Assembly: GCA_964343705.1 (NCBI GenBank)
Contig: CAYFJX010000007.1
Coordinates: 70,742-134,741, forward strand
Length of the DNA: 64,000 nt
Reading direction: 5' to 3'
Origin: JAUSFM01 sp964343705
GTDB lineage: Archaea > Nanobdellota > Nanobdellia > Woesearchaeales > UBA12501
The notes under the pieces were generated by a model. It did not search any database and was not told the origin of the DNA. It was given only the letters and a program-made list of their open reading frames with translations. The translations under genes and the position numbers were made by a program. Numbering within the stretch: position 1 is the first letter of the stretch; each line of letters starts with the position of its first letter. Of this stretch, positions 18,777 through 27,000 are shown in pieces.

Positions 18777-20036
18777 TCACGCTCTGGTGAAATCTTTGTA
18801 TGGGGTCGGTTCTATCATGCTTCTCATTTGGTAATGTTGGGGATCAGTGAAAACCTTTTTTTTATGCATTTCCCCTTTGTGTTTTTTCCTTAGTATTTTT
18901 TCTCCAAATGGATCTGCTTGGTAATATGATTTCCCATTCCTGAAGTATATTTCATCATTACCTTCGATAACATGGCTGACTTTAAACGCGTCTTCACTGA
19001 CAAGCAATGCTTTGTTGTGTTGGTAAAAGGCTTCTACAGAGAGAGCATCCCACCATGCCCGCTTCATGTTTCTAGGTAGAATTAATTCAGGTTTGTGAAA
19101 TGGAACTTTGCCTGGGTTAAGTATGTATCCTTCTGATTCATGACCGCGTATTTGTACAAGATGATCTCCTTGGAATTGTTTTCCAAGCCGTTGAAGGACG
19201 CGGCGGATTGCTATGTCTTGTAGATGTGTTGCTTTACATTCTTGTACTTCATAATCGAGTTCGGAATTAACATTTGAGGGCGCAATATCATACACATCAT
19301 TTGCTGTCCTGACAAGCCAGTCTAAAACATCAGGATTGTCTTGTAGAAAATGAAAATAAGCATCTTCATATAATTGAATAACCTTGTCCTTAGCAATTAC
19401 TTCTCCATCCATATACCAGTGCTGTGCCCAGTTACCTTTGCCGAATCGTTCATCTAGCCGTGCGAATACTGCTTTTTTTCCTCTGCCAAAATAGCTTAAC
19501 TCGCCCAGAATGACGAGCCAGTCCTTTGAAGTGGTTTGTGGTGTTAACTTGTATGTTCTTGTTTCACCTGTATCCCTGGTAAAGCGTACATATTGAATAC
19601 TATTGGGAGTCTCAAATAGGAAGAGATTTGTTGGATGGTGTGAGACAAAAACATCTTGTAATCTAGCATCCTCAGGAATTTCTCCTGGTTTGTATTGTGC
19701 TTCTGCTAGTTGTGTGAAGATGTCAAAAAGGCCTTTGATTCTGCTTACCAGCAATTCTTTTTTTTCATCAAATTCTAAAGTTAATCTTTTGCTCATTCCA
19801 TCACTTTGAGATATTGCTTTTAAATGTTCTGAATCAATTATTTGTGAACCTGAATTGCTTCCTGCAATAATAGATATGCTTAATTCCGGTTCTTCAGTAA
19901 GAATTATACCTGTTGCATATTCTCCGATTAGACTTGAATATTGAAAGGCTTTATCATGTAGTACTGGACTGCTCATTCTAAAAGGATCATTACCTGCAAG
20001 AGTTTCACAATCTACTTCTACAACGAGTTCCAGCAT
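18777..20036 (-). CDS. presumed immunity protein opposite the 2760-aa effector; family not recognised
   Basis: 419 aa, no signal peptide and no membrane segment, so cytosolic. I recognise no family. The sequence has an N-terminal beta-rich part, a middle rich in aromatics (HHPTNLFLFETPNSIQYVRFT) and a C-terminal part with WWDALSVEAFYQHNKALLV. It faces the effector gene end to end (2 nt between stops). It has its own leaderless promoter (TATA 20058-20066) and the shared dyad at 20078-20095. Both features match the ADP-ribosylglycohydrolase and phosphoribosyltransferase genes opposite the other effectors, and are the only reason for calling it immunity. The start is fixed by the TATA spacing of about 27 nt. 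Confidence 0.7.
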   Translation of the reverse strand: MLELVVEVDCETLAGNDPFRMSSPVLHDKAFQYSSLIGEYATGIILTEEPELSISIIAGSNSGSQIIDSEHLKAISQSDGMSKRLTLEFDEKKELLVSRIKGLFDIFTQLAEAQYKPGEIPEDARLQDVFVSHHPTNLFLFETPNSIQYVRFTRDTGETRTYKLTPQTTSKDWLVILGELSYFGRGKKAVFARLDERFGKGNWAQHWYMDGEVIAKDKVIQLYEDAYFHFLQDNPDVLDWLVRTANDVYDIAPSNVNSELDYEVQECKATHLQDIAIRRVLQRLGKQFQGDHLVQIRGHESEGYILNPGKVPFHKPELILPRNMKRAWWDALSVEAFYQHNKALLVSEDAFKVSHVIEGNDEIYFRNGKSYYQADPFGEKILRKKHKGEMHKKKVFTDPQHYQMRSMIEPTPYKDFTRA

Positions 20037-20057
20037 ATGTTTGTAAAGAAGGCTCCC

Positions 20058-20095
20058 TATTTAAATCTTTCCATATTTACCACTATTTGATGGTT
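20058..20095 (-). promoter_or_regulatory. promoter with 18-bp dyad operator, site b
   Basis: On the minus strand: AACCATCAAATAGTGGTA (20078-20095), 11 nt, then GGAAAG and TATA ATTTAAATA (20058-20066), 27 nt before the ATG at 20036. It is the least symmetric of the five sites, but the spacing is conserved. A divergent TATA (TTTATATA, 20112-20119) for the effector at 20146 begins 17 nt beyond the site, so both directions could be controlled. Confidence 0.65.
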
Positions 20096-20145
20096 AATCA
20101 TTGTGAATAAATTTATATATGTTGTATGTTTGAAAAAAGAAGTAC

Positions 20146-23100
20146 ATGAAGGACAGTAGTGGAAGAAAAATGGGCGTGTTAGTCTGGAATCTTTTACTTT
20201 TGAGTTTCTTTATGTTTATTCCAGTCTCATACGCTGCTGAAGCGTGTACTTTTGGCGCTCTGAAGCAAGTAGATGTAAGTTCTATAGATGATTTTGTTGC
20301 TGCAGAGAAAATTCGGCTGGGCCAACGCATGGAAGGTGATGTGCCGCTTCGTGTTAGTCGGAGTGGTGATGCTGCTGACCTTGAAAAAGTGTATCAGCGT
20401 ATAAACATACATTTCCCTGAAGCCAAGCGTGCTGTTCCAGTGCAACAACATAAAGAAGCACTGGCTGTAAAGCTTAGAGTCACTGCTCAGGAGCCATCCC
20501 TTGACTCTCTTGTTAACAAGGAAATAACATCATTAGCTGACAAGTACGGCGAAGAAGAAACTATTGTGTCATTGATGGACTTGTTTTATCTTGACAAAGA
20601 GATGAAAGGTAGGAATTATTTTTCTCCTGATAAAGTTAAGAAGGCGGTGGGCCAACTTGCCATGTCACAAAGTGAAAAAGAAAGAATAATACAATTGATG
20701 ACGAGGTTAGGTGATGAAATTAAAAAACAAAGCTCTGAGTTTCATATAGAAAATATGCTTGATCTTGAAAAATTAAAGGCTGTTCATCAGGATGTTTTGT
20801 CACATATTCTTTCAGAGGAGGGTATTTCATCGTCAGAACTTTTGGACATGATGGGAACAGTTTTGGTGAGACAAAAAGGCCAAGGAAGCGTGTCAGCTGT
20901 TTCTGAAGCGAATATTGAAACATTACTTGAGTTTGATAGACATCTTGATAGGCTTATCAAATCAAGTGAATTGGATTCTAATGCAAGAGTTATCGGGCTC
21001 TTGGGTGATATTGAGCCGGCAGTTTCAGTTCGCATGGCAAGGCATGGTCCAGAATCAGTTGATATAGCGTATGTAAGCAGAAAGAGCATGATGACAGAGG
21101 GTGAAAAGCTTGTGTACTTTGGTGAACTTAGTACTAATCCAGCTCTTATATTGGATGAGTCACTGCTTGATCAGGGGTTGGTGTATAGTAGTATTTACAA
21201 GAAATATCCTGATGGCACAGAGACAGGTATATTTGTTGATAGTTGGGATATGATCAAAGAACTTGAACTTAAGGGTGAAGAGGCTAGATTAAGGTTTCGT
21301 AGGGAATTCAGAAAGAAACTCGAAATAGTATTAGAATCTGACTCAGAATTCGCACGTGAAGCAGAACGAATCTATTCTCAACTTCATTTGGGTGCAGAAG
21401 ATGTTATTTTTACAGATACAGGCTTTAAGGGAACCATCCCGACGTTTCTTGCAACCATGCATGAGATTAAGCATCCAGGGCAAAAAGCAGAAATATTCCT
21501 CTACGGTGTAAAGGATGAATACGCAGGTGTTATTTCTCATTTTGTTGTTGGTCGTAGGAATGTAAAGAAGATAGAAAACATGGGGAAATTCTCAGAAATA
21601 GGAGGATTTAGCCTGACTAAAGGGGCACTTGTTGGAAGAAGCAGTCCTAAAGATGAGCTGCTTGCTTCTATTGACCAGTTTTTTATTGGAAGAACAGCAG
21701 GCACACCTTCTCCTGGTGATCCTCGTCTCTATGATGCACCATCAGTTCCTGTTACAAGATCAAGGGATGTTCCACAAAAATTGACAAGAATTGCTGACAG
21801 AAATGATATTGATGATTCAGTTAGAAATGTACTAGATGATCTTGATGTTGAAGCCATGGGTGACGCCGATGTGTTAGCACCAAGCATTGGAAAAATTGGT
21901 GAGCCTGGTAGTGCAGTCAATCAACTTGGTCTTGACAGACCAAAGCTTGTGCACAAAAAGGATGGAAGAAAAGTCACCTGGGAAATTGATACATCAAATC
22001 CAACAACAGCAAAGATTAGAGCAAAAGGCCAGCTTGGTGCAGAAGACAGTGGTAGAAAACAAATGGCAATGGCAGGGATTATGGATGAATCAGATGATGT
22101 ACTTGTTCCAGCGGTACGAAGAAAGAAATTTTCAGATGGCACAGGATATGTTGAAAAAGAAGTTATTGAAGGTGCGCGAGATCTTGGTGTCACACCATTA
22201 GAAATGAGAAACAACCTCAAGAATCTCCAAGATGCGGGTAAGATTACAGCACAGGAAGCAGAGCAACTTGGAAACATGTTACGAAAGCAAGGTGTGAGGA
22301 ATAATTTGCTTGGTTTTACTAATCAAGGTACCAAGTTCAAACGTATGCCTGATGGGTCATTAAAGCTTGTTGTTGAACCTAATCCAGATACAATGAAAGG
22401 AATGCTTGACTATGAAGTACTACATGAAATTGGTGATTCCCATCTTTCAAGTACAACAGATAGTGTGTATGGTTTCTTTAACAAAGCAGACTATTACAAT
22501 GATGGTTTGTTTGATGCAGAGAGGTTTAGAGCACACGTTACAGAAGCTGTAGATGAAGTTGCAGACATGATCGGTGATAAAGGAGCGTTTATGAAAAAGT
22601 ATACTGACGCAGGATACACACATGATGAAGCTCAAAAGATGTTTAAACGTATTGAGAACCGAGTTGCAAATGCTCGACGTGAAATTGAGGCTGGAGTGCC
22701 AGGTGACTTACGTACTATGATTGACAATGGCGGACGATTACTTGCACAAAGTGATGGAACCTATACAGCACTTAAGGCGCGTAAAAAAGTAGGACCCCGT
22801 GTTAAGGTTTTCTCAGATCCTCTTAAGAGAGGAAACATGCGACCAGATGCTGATACTGTAGCTGACTTTGTACCAAAGCATACACCTGCTAAAGAAAGAT
22901 TCAAAACATTTGATGAATTAACAGTCTCACCCCCTCGTGCACCTGAGAGTGTTATACAACACAATAATGAATTGTTTGGTCATGTAGCCCGAGATCCAGA
23001 TGTTCGTAGAGCACTTGACAAAGTCCATGTTTCTGGAGGGAAAAAATGTCCCATACTTGGATTTGCTGCACGTACAAGAAAAGGCGGTGGATGTGTTCCT

Positions 23101-24636
23101 GAGTTTGAAGTTGACAGTGCTGAAGAACTTGCAAGTGTTGAACGCTTGAATGACGCGCTGGATTCAGCTGGCGCAGAACAAGTGCAGGTTGTAAAAACAG
23201 GCTTTATTGATGAATCGCCGCCTCATGCTTTAGAGCGTGCTGGAAAGCAGCAGGTGCAGATGATTGCTGAATTTGGTGGTCGTGAAGTACAATTGCAGAG
23301 CATTGGTAAGTTTACACCTGATGAGATCACACCTGAGGCGTTGACTCGTGTTGCTAATGTGTTTTTTGATGATTCAGCAAAAATGGCTCGGACTGGCAAG
23401 CTGACACCAAGGATGCAAGCATTGGTTGATGAAGGTGTGATAACAGCTCAGAAGGCTGTTGTTTTGAAACATGCAGCTGTTGGTGTGGAGGAAGGTGTTA
23501 GGTTTGGAGGGTCACATGTTTCTATTATTGAGAAATGGGGTACTTACATGATTCAAAGAGTGAGGGCTACGTATCATTTAACAAATAAAGCTAAGCGTAA
23601 GCTTATTGAAGCAATACAACGAGAGGTTAACCGAGCTAAAAATACACTTGGTCGTGAGGGAAAAATGGATAAGCTTGCTCAGGATGATGGTGGGAGGAAT
23701 GTAAGAGGGTTTGGTGGTAAAAGCGGCTTCTCTAGGACTGATTTCCCAATTAAATTGGGACCTGGAGCTGCAAGAAAAGGTGAGAAGCATATAAATAAGG
23801 TGTATAATCTAGTGGAAGAAGGTAAGTTTGATGATGCGTTTGCAAAACTTTTAACAGATAAGGACTCTTTTCTTCCTCAAGATATAGATGCATTAACAAA
23901 ATTTGTGATAGAAAGGAAACATGCGTTTGATGAAATCTTAGAGCGTGCCTCTCTTGTATTTGGTACGAGATTGGATCCTACAAAGAATGAACACTTGAGA
24001 TCTAAAGCCGTAGAAACTGTCAAAAAGCTAAAGCCAAGTCACATGCGTAGCAGTGAAACAACAGGAACTATTCTTCGTGATGGAAAAATATTATCTTCAA
24101 AAAGACAAGGAAGAACTAATAGGTATTACGCTGAAAAAGGATTGGAAAATAAAGTCTTTTTTAGTTTAGGTGGACCGTTTGAAGCTATTGGAAAAGATGG
24201 GCCTGTGTTTGTTGCGAGAAAAGATGTACTGAAAGCACGAGATTTTGAGGCTAATCCCTTTGACTCAATAGTTTATGATGATGTTGTTGAAGTTAAAAGT
24301 AATACTATAACTGATGAAGCTTTATTGAGATCTTACTACACCACATTTGTACAAAATGAAGGAAAAATTATTCCTGTTAAAAAAATAGGGGGGAGAAGAG
24401 CATCAGCGATTCCAGAAATTCGGTTTGAATCAGAGATTGATCTTAATGAAATAGAGGCAATTCTTGTTTCTCCTGAAGATTACAAAGTTTTTACAACTGA
24501 TCCATTAATACCTGCTCAAACAAAGGCAAAATTAGTGAATATTAATGATTTAGGTGTTGGTAGTACAACTGAGGGTTATTATAATTATGTTGGGTTAGAG
24601 AATGCAATTGATATTCCTCTTGATATGATTCCTTAA
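20146..24636 (+). CDS. secreted effector, 1496 aa, with putative C-terminal ADP-ribosyltransferase domain
   Basis: The ATG lies about 30 nt after TATA TTTATATA (20112-20119), so the mRNA is leaderless. Signal peptide ~1-28 (LLLLSFFMFIPVSYA|AE). Residues ~30-520 are unrecognised. Residues ~600-880 form a module homologous to 34600-35530 of the 8008-aa protein (GRKVTWEIDTSNP...FSDGTGYVEKEVIEG). A two-Cys module (KKCPILGFAARTRKGGGCVP, ~965-985) and a helical linker (KLTPRMQALVDEGVITAQKA) also recur in the giant protein. Residues ~1295-1440 look like an ADP-ribosyltransferase: HMRSSETTGTILRDGKI from His1299, KVFFSLGGPF, then EIRFESE at 1424-1430 as possible catalytic Glu. No pilin-like gene precedes it. 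The opposing gene is an ADP-ribosylglycohydrolase, which strengthens the ART call; by sequence alone it is only moderate. Confidence 0.78.
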   Translation: MKDSSGRKMGVLVWNLLLLSFFMFIPVSYAAEACTFGALKQVDVSSIDDFVAAEKIRLGQRMEGDVPLRVSRSGDAADLEKVYQRINIHFPEAKRAVPVQQHKEALAVKLRVTAQEPSLDSLVNKEITSLADKYGEEETIVSLMDLFYLDKEMKGRNYFSPDKVKKAVGQLAMSQSEKERIIQLMTRLGDEIKKQSSEFHIENMLDLEKLKAVHQDVLSHILSEEGISSSELLDMMGTVLVRQKGQGSVSAVSEANIETLLEFDRHLDRLIKSSELDSNARVIGLLGDIEPAVSVRMARHGPESVDIAYVSRKSMMTEGEKLVYFGELSTNPALILDESLLDQGLVYSSIYKKYPDGTETGIFVDSWDMIKELELKGEEARLRFRREFRKKLEIVLESDSEFAREAERIYSQLHLGAEDVIFTDTGFKGTIPTFLATMHEIKHPGQKAEIFLYGVKDEYAGVISHFVVGRRNVKKIENMGKFSEIGGFSLTKGALVGRSSPKDELLASIDQFFIGRTAGTPSPGDPRLYDAPSVPVTRSRDVPQKLTRIADRNDIDDSVRNVLDDLDVEAMGDADVLAPSIGKIGEPGSAVNQLGLDRPKLVHKKDGRKVTWEIDTSNPTTAKIRAKGQLGAEDSGRKQMAMAGIMDESDDVLVPAVRRKKFSDGTGYVEKEVIEGARDLGVTPLEMRNNLKNLQDAGKITAQEAEQLGNMLRKQGVRNNLLGFTNQGTKFKRMPDGSLKLVVEPNPDTMKGMLDYEVLHEIGDSHLSSTTDSVYGFFNKADYYNDGLFDAERFRAHVTEAVDEVADMIGDKGAFMKKYTDAGYTHDEAQKMFKRIENRVANARREIEAGVPGDLRTMIDNGGRLLAQSDGTYTALKARKKVGPRVKVFSDPLKRGNMRPDADTVADFVPKHTPAKERFKTFDELTVSPPRAPESVIQHNNELFGHVARDPDVRRALDKVHVSGGKKCPILGFAARTRKGGGCVPEFEVDSAEELASVERLNDALDSAGAEQVQVVKTGFIDESPPHALERAGKQQVQMIAEFGGREVQLQSIGKFTPDEITPEALTRVANVFFDDSAKMARTGKLTPRMQALVDEGVITAQKAVVLKHAAVGVEEGVRFGGSHVSIIEKWGTYMIQRVRATYHLTNKAKRKLIEAIQREVNRAKNTLGREGKMDKLAQDDGGRNVRGFGGKSGFSRTDFPIKLGPGAARKGEKHINKVYNLVEEGKFDDAFAKLLTDKDSFLPQDIDALTKFVIERKHAFDEILERASLVFGTRLDPTKNEHLRSKAVETVKKLKPSHMRSSETTGTILRDGKILSSKRQGRTNRYYAEKGLENKVFFSLGGPFEAIGKDGPVFVARKDVLKARDFEANPFDSIVYDDVVEVKSNTITDEALLRSYYTTFVQNEGKIIPVKKIGGRRASAIPEIRFESEIDLNEIEAILVSPEDYKVFTTDPLIPAQTKAKLVNINDLGVGSTTEGYYNYVGLENAIDIPLDMIP

Positions 24637-25643
24637 TGTGAGAATAATTGTTGAGCAATTAATTCAGTTTCTTGTGCATTTTCTACCTTTTCAGATAAGT
24701 TCATAGGTATATCTTGTTTGCCATAGAGCGCTCCTGCATAAGCACCAGCTAAAGCTCCATGACTATCAGCATCTCCCCCAAACATTACTGCACAACTAAT
24801 TGTTGATTCAAAATTAGTGTTTTTCAACAAAGAATATAATGCCACACCTAAAACATCTGATGCACTACCACCATTCTTCAAAATTTTTTTTGCTCCAGTT
24901 GATGAATAAGGTAAAGCAGTTTGAACATCTCTCAAAACACCATGTATGCTTGAGGAAACATGTTCTGATGCGTAAAATTTATCAACAACTTCCAGGAATG
25001 TTTGTGACCAATCTAAAAAATTTTGCCTATTAAAATTTTTCGGATCCTCGGTTTTTAGGTAGGCAATCTGTCCTGCAACAAGTGCAGCTCCTGTTAATGC
25101 TTCTGGATGAGTATGTGTAATTTTTGCACTATCAAAAGCATCACTAATAAGTGCGTAAGATTCTTGCTGAGAAATCTCATACCACAATCCAAGCGGGATA
25201 GCTCGCGTTAATGGACCACAACCAAGACTATATATTCCAGAATTTTTCTTGTCCTTTCTTAATCGCTTTATCATCCTTTTTGTGGTTCTTCCAAGACCAC
25301 GTAGTTTACTTCCCGAGCTTACAAGCCTATTGGTAAAATCTTCAACATTAAATCCACTATTTTCAATTAACGTCTCCGCAAGAAAAATTGCAATTTGAGT
25401 ATCATCTGTATATTGTCCAGATACTAAACTTGCGTTAGGATGATCATGAAATGGCTCCTCAAAATGAGTAACTTTCTCTCCATATCTTCGTTTTATTTCT
25501 TCCTCAGTAAGAAATTCCAATGGCATGCCTAATGCATCACCTATAGATAATCCTAACAAAGTTCCAATATATCTATCATAAAATCTATCAATAATTGGAT
25601 ATGATTTTGCTGTTTCATCCATTCTTAGTGCTGTGGCTTGCAT
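24633..25643 (-). CDS. ADP-ribosylglycohydrolase (DraG/ARH family), presumed immunity protein
   Basis: 336 aa, cytosolic. Family signatures are clear: GDALGMP (35-41), YTDDTQ (78-83, metal ligands) and GGDADSHGALAGA (289-301, second metal-binding set). Length matches the family. Members remove ADP-ribose from arginine, serine or DNA/RNA adducts, reversing ADP-ribosyltransferases. The gene overlaps the end of the effector gene by 4 nt in convergent orientation. That effector has an ART-like C-terminus, so self-protection is the simplest role. TATA at 25670-25677 fits initiation near the ATG at 25643; the dyad-like site c lies just upstream. A second in-frame Met at residue 8 is possible. Confidence 0.93.
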   Translation of the reverse strand: MQATALRMDETAKSYPIIDRFYDRYIGTLLGLSIGDALGMPLEFLTEEEIKRRYGEKVTHFEEPFHDHPNASLVSGQYTDDTQIAIFLAETLIENSGFNVEDFTNRLVSSGSKLRGLGRTTKRMIKRLRKDKKNSGIYSLGCGPLTRAIPLGLWYEISQQESYALISDAFDSAKITHTHPEALTGAALVAGQIAYLKTEDPKNFNRQNFLDWSQTFLEVVDKFYASEHVSSSIHGVLRDVQTALPYSSTGAKKILKNGGSASDVLGVALYSLLKNTNFESTISCAVMFGGDADSHGALAGAYAGALYGKQDIPMNLSEKVENAQETELIAQQLFSH

Positions 25644-25669
25644 GTTTATTTATGTTTTGTATATGCTTA

Positions 25670-25708
25670 TTTATAAACCTTTTGGTGGTTTACTATTGTT
25701 AAGTGGAT
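25670..25708 (-). promoter_or_regulatory. promoter with 18-bp dyad-like operator, site c (ADP-ribosylglycohydrolase)
   Basis: On the minus strand: ATCCACTTAACAATAGTA (25691-25708), 13 nt, then AAAAGG and TATA TTTATAAA (25670-25677), about 30 nt before the ATG at 25643. Only the TATA-distal half (CCACTTA) is well kept. The spacing to TATA equals that of site a. Confidence 0.6.
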
Positions 25709-25769
25709 AAAAAGGATTTGTTGCATTTGATAGGAAAGCTTAAATATAAAACTACTACACAGAATTTTT

Positions 25770-25850
25770 ATGTCTTCTGAAGAATGGCTACGCTATGTTC
25801 TCGATACGTATAAAGCACCTATCCAAGAACAATTGGAATTACCTCTTTAA
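25770..25850 (+). CDS. putative 26-codon leaderless small ORF
   Basis: ATG at 25770 follows a TATA-like CTTAAATATAAAA (25739-25751) at the ~28-nt spacing used by neighbouring leaderless genes. The frame reads MSSEEWLRYVLDTYKAPIQE and ends ELPL-stop at 25850, just before the pilin promoter of module 3. The composition (amphipathic helix, acidic N-terminus) is protein-like, but no homologue is recognised and there is no second copy in the window. It could be a small regulator, or a chance ORF. Confidence 0.4.
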   Translation: MSSEEWLRYVLDTYKAPIQEQLELPL

Positions 25851-25860
25851 CCATCACAAG

Positions 25861-25870
25861 CTTTATAAAT
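25861..25870 (+). promoter_or_regulatory. TATA box of pilin/effector module 3
   Basis: CTTTATAAAT about 30 nt before the ATG at 25896, same box and spacing as at 9361-9370. No Shine-Dalgarno before the start. It would drive the pilin-like gene and, 37 nt after its stop, the 24-kb effector gene, for which no separate TATA is visible. Confidence 0.7.
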
Positions 25871-25895
25871 AGAAAAGCCCAAAAAACAAGTACTA

Positions 25896-26963
25896 ATGTA
25901 CAAAAAAAGGGGACAGCTCAGTACTTTTGTAGTAGTAGGTATAGTTCTGCTTATTGTGAGTGCTCTTTGGCTGTTTTCCCAAGCTGAATCTGTTCAGAGG
26001 CCAGAAGGACAAGAAGTTCCCTTGCAAACAGAGATAGTAGAAAACTATGTTCAAGATTGTGTACAAGAGGTTACAACACCTGGTGTCTACCTAATTGCAT
26101 ACCAAGGCGGACGATACTACCAAGACAATGAATATGCACAAGAAGGGTTTGAAGATGCAAATTTGGTCACGTTTGAGCGAGCACTACCTTATTATTTGAT
26201 TAACAGTGAAAAAACAGGATTGAACAAGGCAAAACTAGAGGTTGAACTTGCTCAATATGTAAATGACAACTTACCCTTATGTACTGATTTCTCAGCATTT
26301 TTCAAAGAAGGAATAGTAATCACAGAAGGAGTGCCCAAAACTAAGGCAACGCTTGCAAAAGATCGCGTTTTATTTGAGATTACTTATCCTTTAGATCTTT
26401 CTATTGAAGAAAACACGTACGCAATTGAGAAGTTTAGATATGAAGTACCACTTCGATTAGAAGCACTTCATGCAATTGCAGAAAAAATAGCAAGTATAAT
26501 TCAAGAAGACCCAAGTACAGCGCACTTTCCAGAACTACTTGCATTAAACAATAAACACACTGTTATGATTTCTGTTGTTCCATTTGACGACGAGGCAACA
26601 GCATATTCTATATATGATGATAAAGAGGAGTTTTGGATTGATGGTAAGCCACTTATTTTTTGGTTTGCAATTAAAAACAGCGCTGGTAAAGAGAATGTAA
26701 AGGCAAACACAGCTCCAAGTATTGTGAATAACAAGGATTTTGTACTAAGAAAGGATGTTCCTTTTATGTACACACTCAAAGCAACAGATGCTGAAGGAGA
26801 CTTAGTCACGTTTAGACCAAGTAACAATCAGATTCCATTACAAGCCAGTGGCTTACTTAATTTTACTCCAACAAAAACCGGCACGTTCGGAATAACAATA
26901 ACTGCTACTGACTCACGAGGTCTGGCAACAGAGGTACAATCACGATTCATAATTGAAGATTAA
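25896..26963 (+). CDS. pilin-like surface protein with C-terminal cadherin/Ig-like domain, module 3
   Basis: 355 aa. Class III signal MYKKRGQLSTFVVVGIVLLI with prepilin-peptidase site RG|QL, then the hydrophobic assembly helix. The ectodomain is homologous to the module 2 protein over its whole length. Two conserved cysteines stand near residues 52 and 131. The C-terminus is a cadherin-like domain (NTAPSIVNNKDFVLRKDVPF...LLNFTPTKTGTFGITITATD), a typical cell-surface binding fold. Leaderless from the TATA at 25861-25870. The gene precedes the 8008-aa effector by 37 nt, on the same strand. Three such pairs in one locus make a functional link between the pilin-like protein and the effector likely. 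Confidence 0.83.
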   Translation: MYKKRGQLSTFVVVGIVLLIVSALWLFSQAESVQRPEGQEVPLQTEIVENYVQDCVQEVTTPGVYLIAYQGGRYYQDNEYAQEGFEDANLVTFERALPYYLINSEKTGLNKAKLEVELAQYVNDNLPLCTDFSAFFKEGIVITEGVPKTKATLAKDRVLFEITYPLDLSIEENTYAIEKFRYEVPLRLEALHAIAEKIASIIQEDPSTAHFPELLALNNKHTVMISVVPFDDEATAYSIYDDKEEFWIDGKPLIFWFAIKNSAGKENVKANTAPSIVNNKDFVLRKDVPFMYTLKATDAEGDLVTFRPSNNQIPLQASGLLNFTPTKTGTFGITITATDSRGLATEVQSRFIIED

Positions 26964-27000
26964 AGTGTGAAGACTCGGGATAGTCAACACAAACAAAAAA

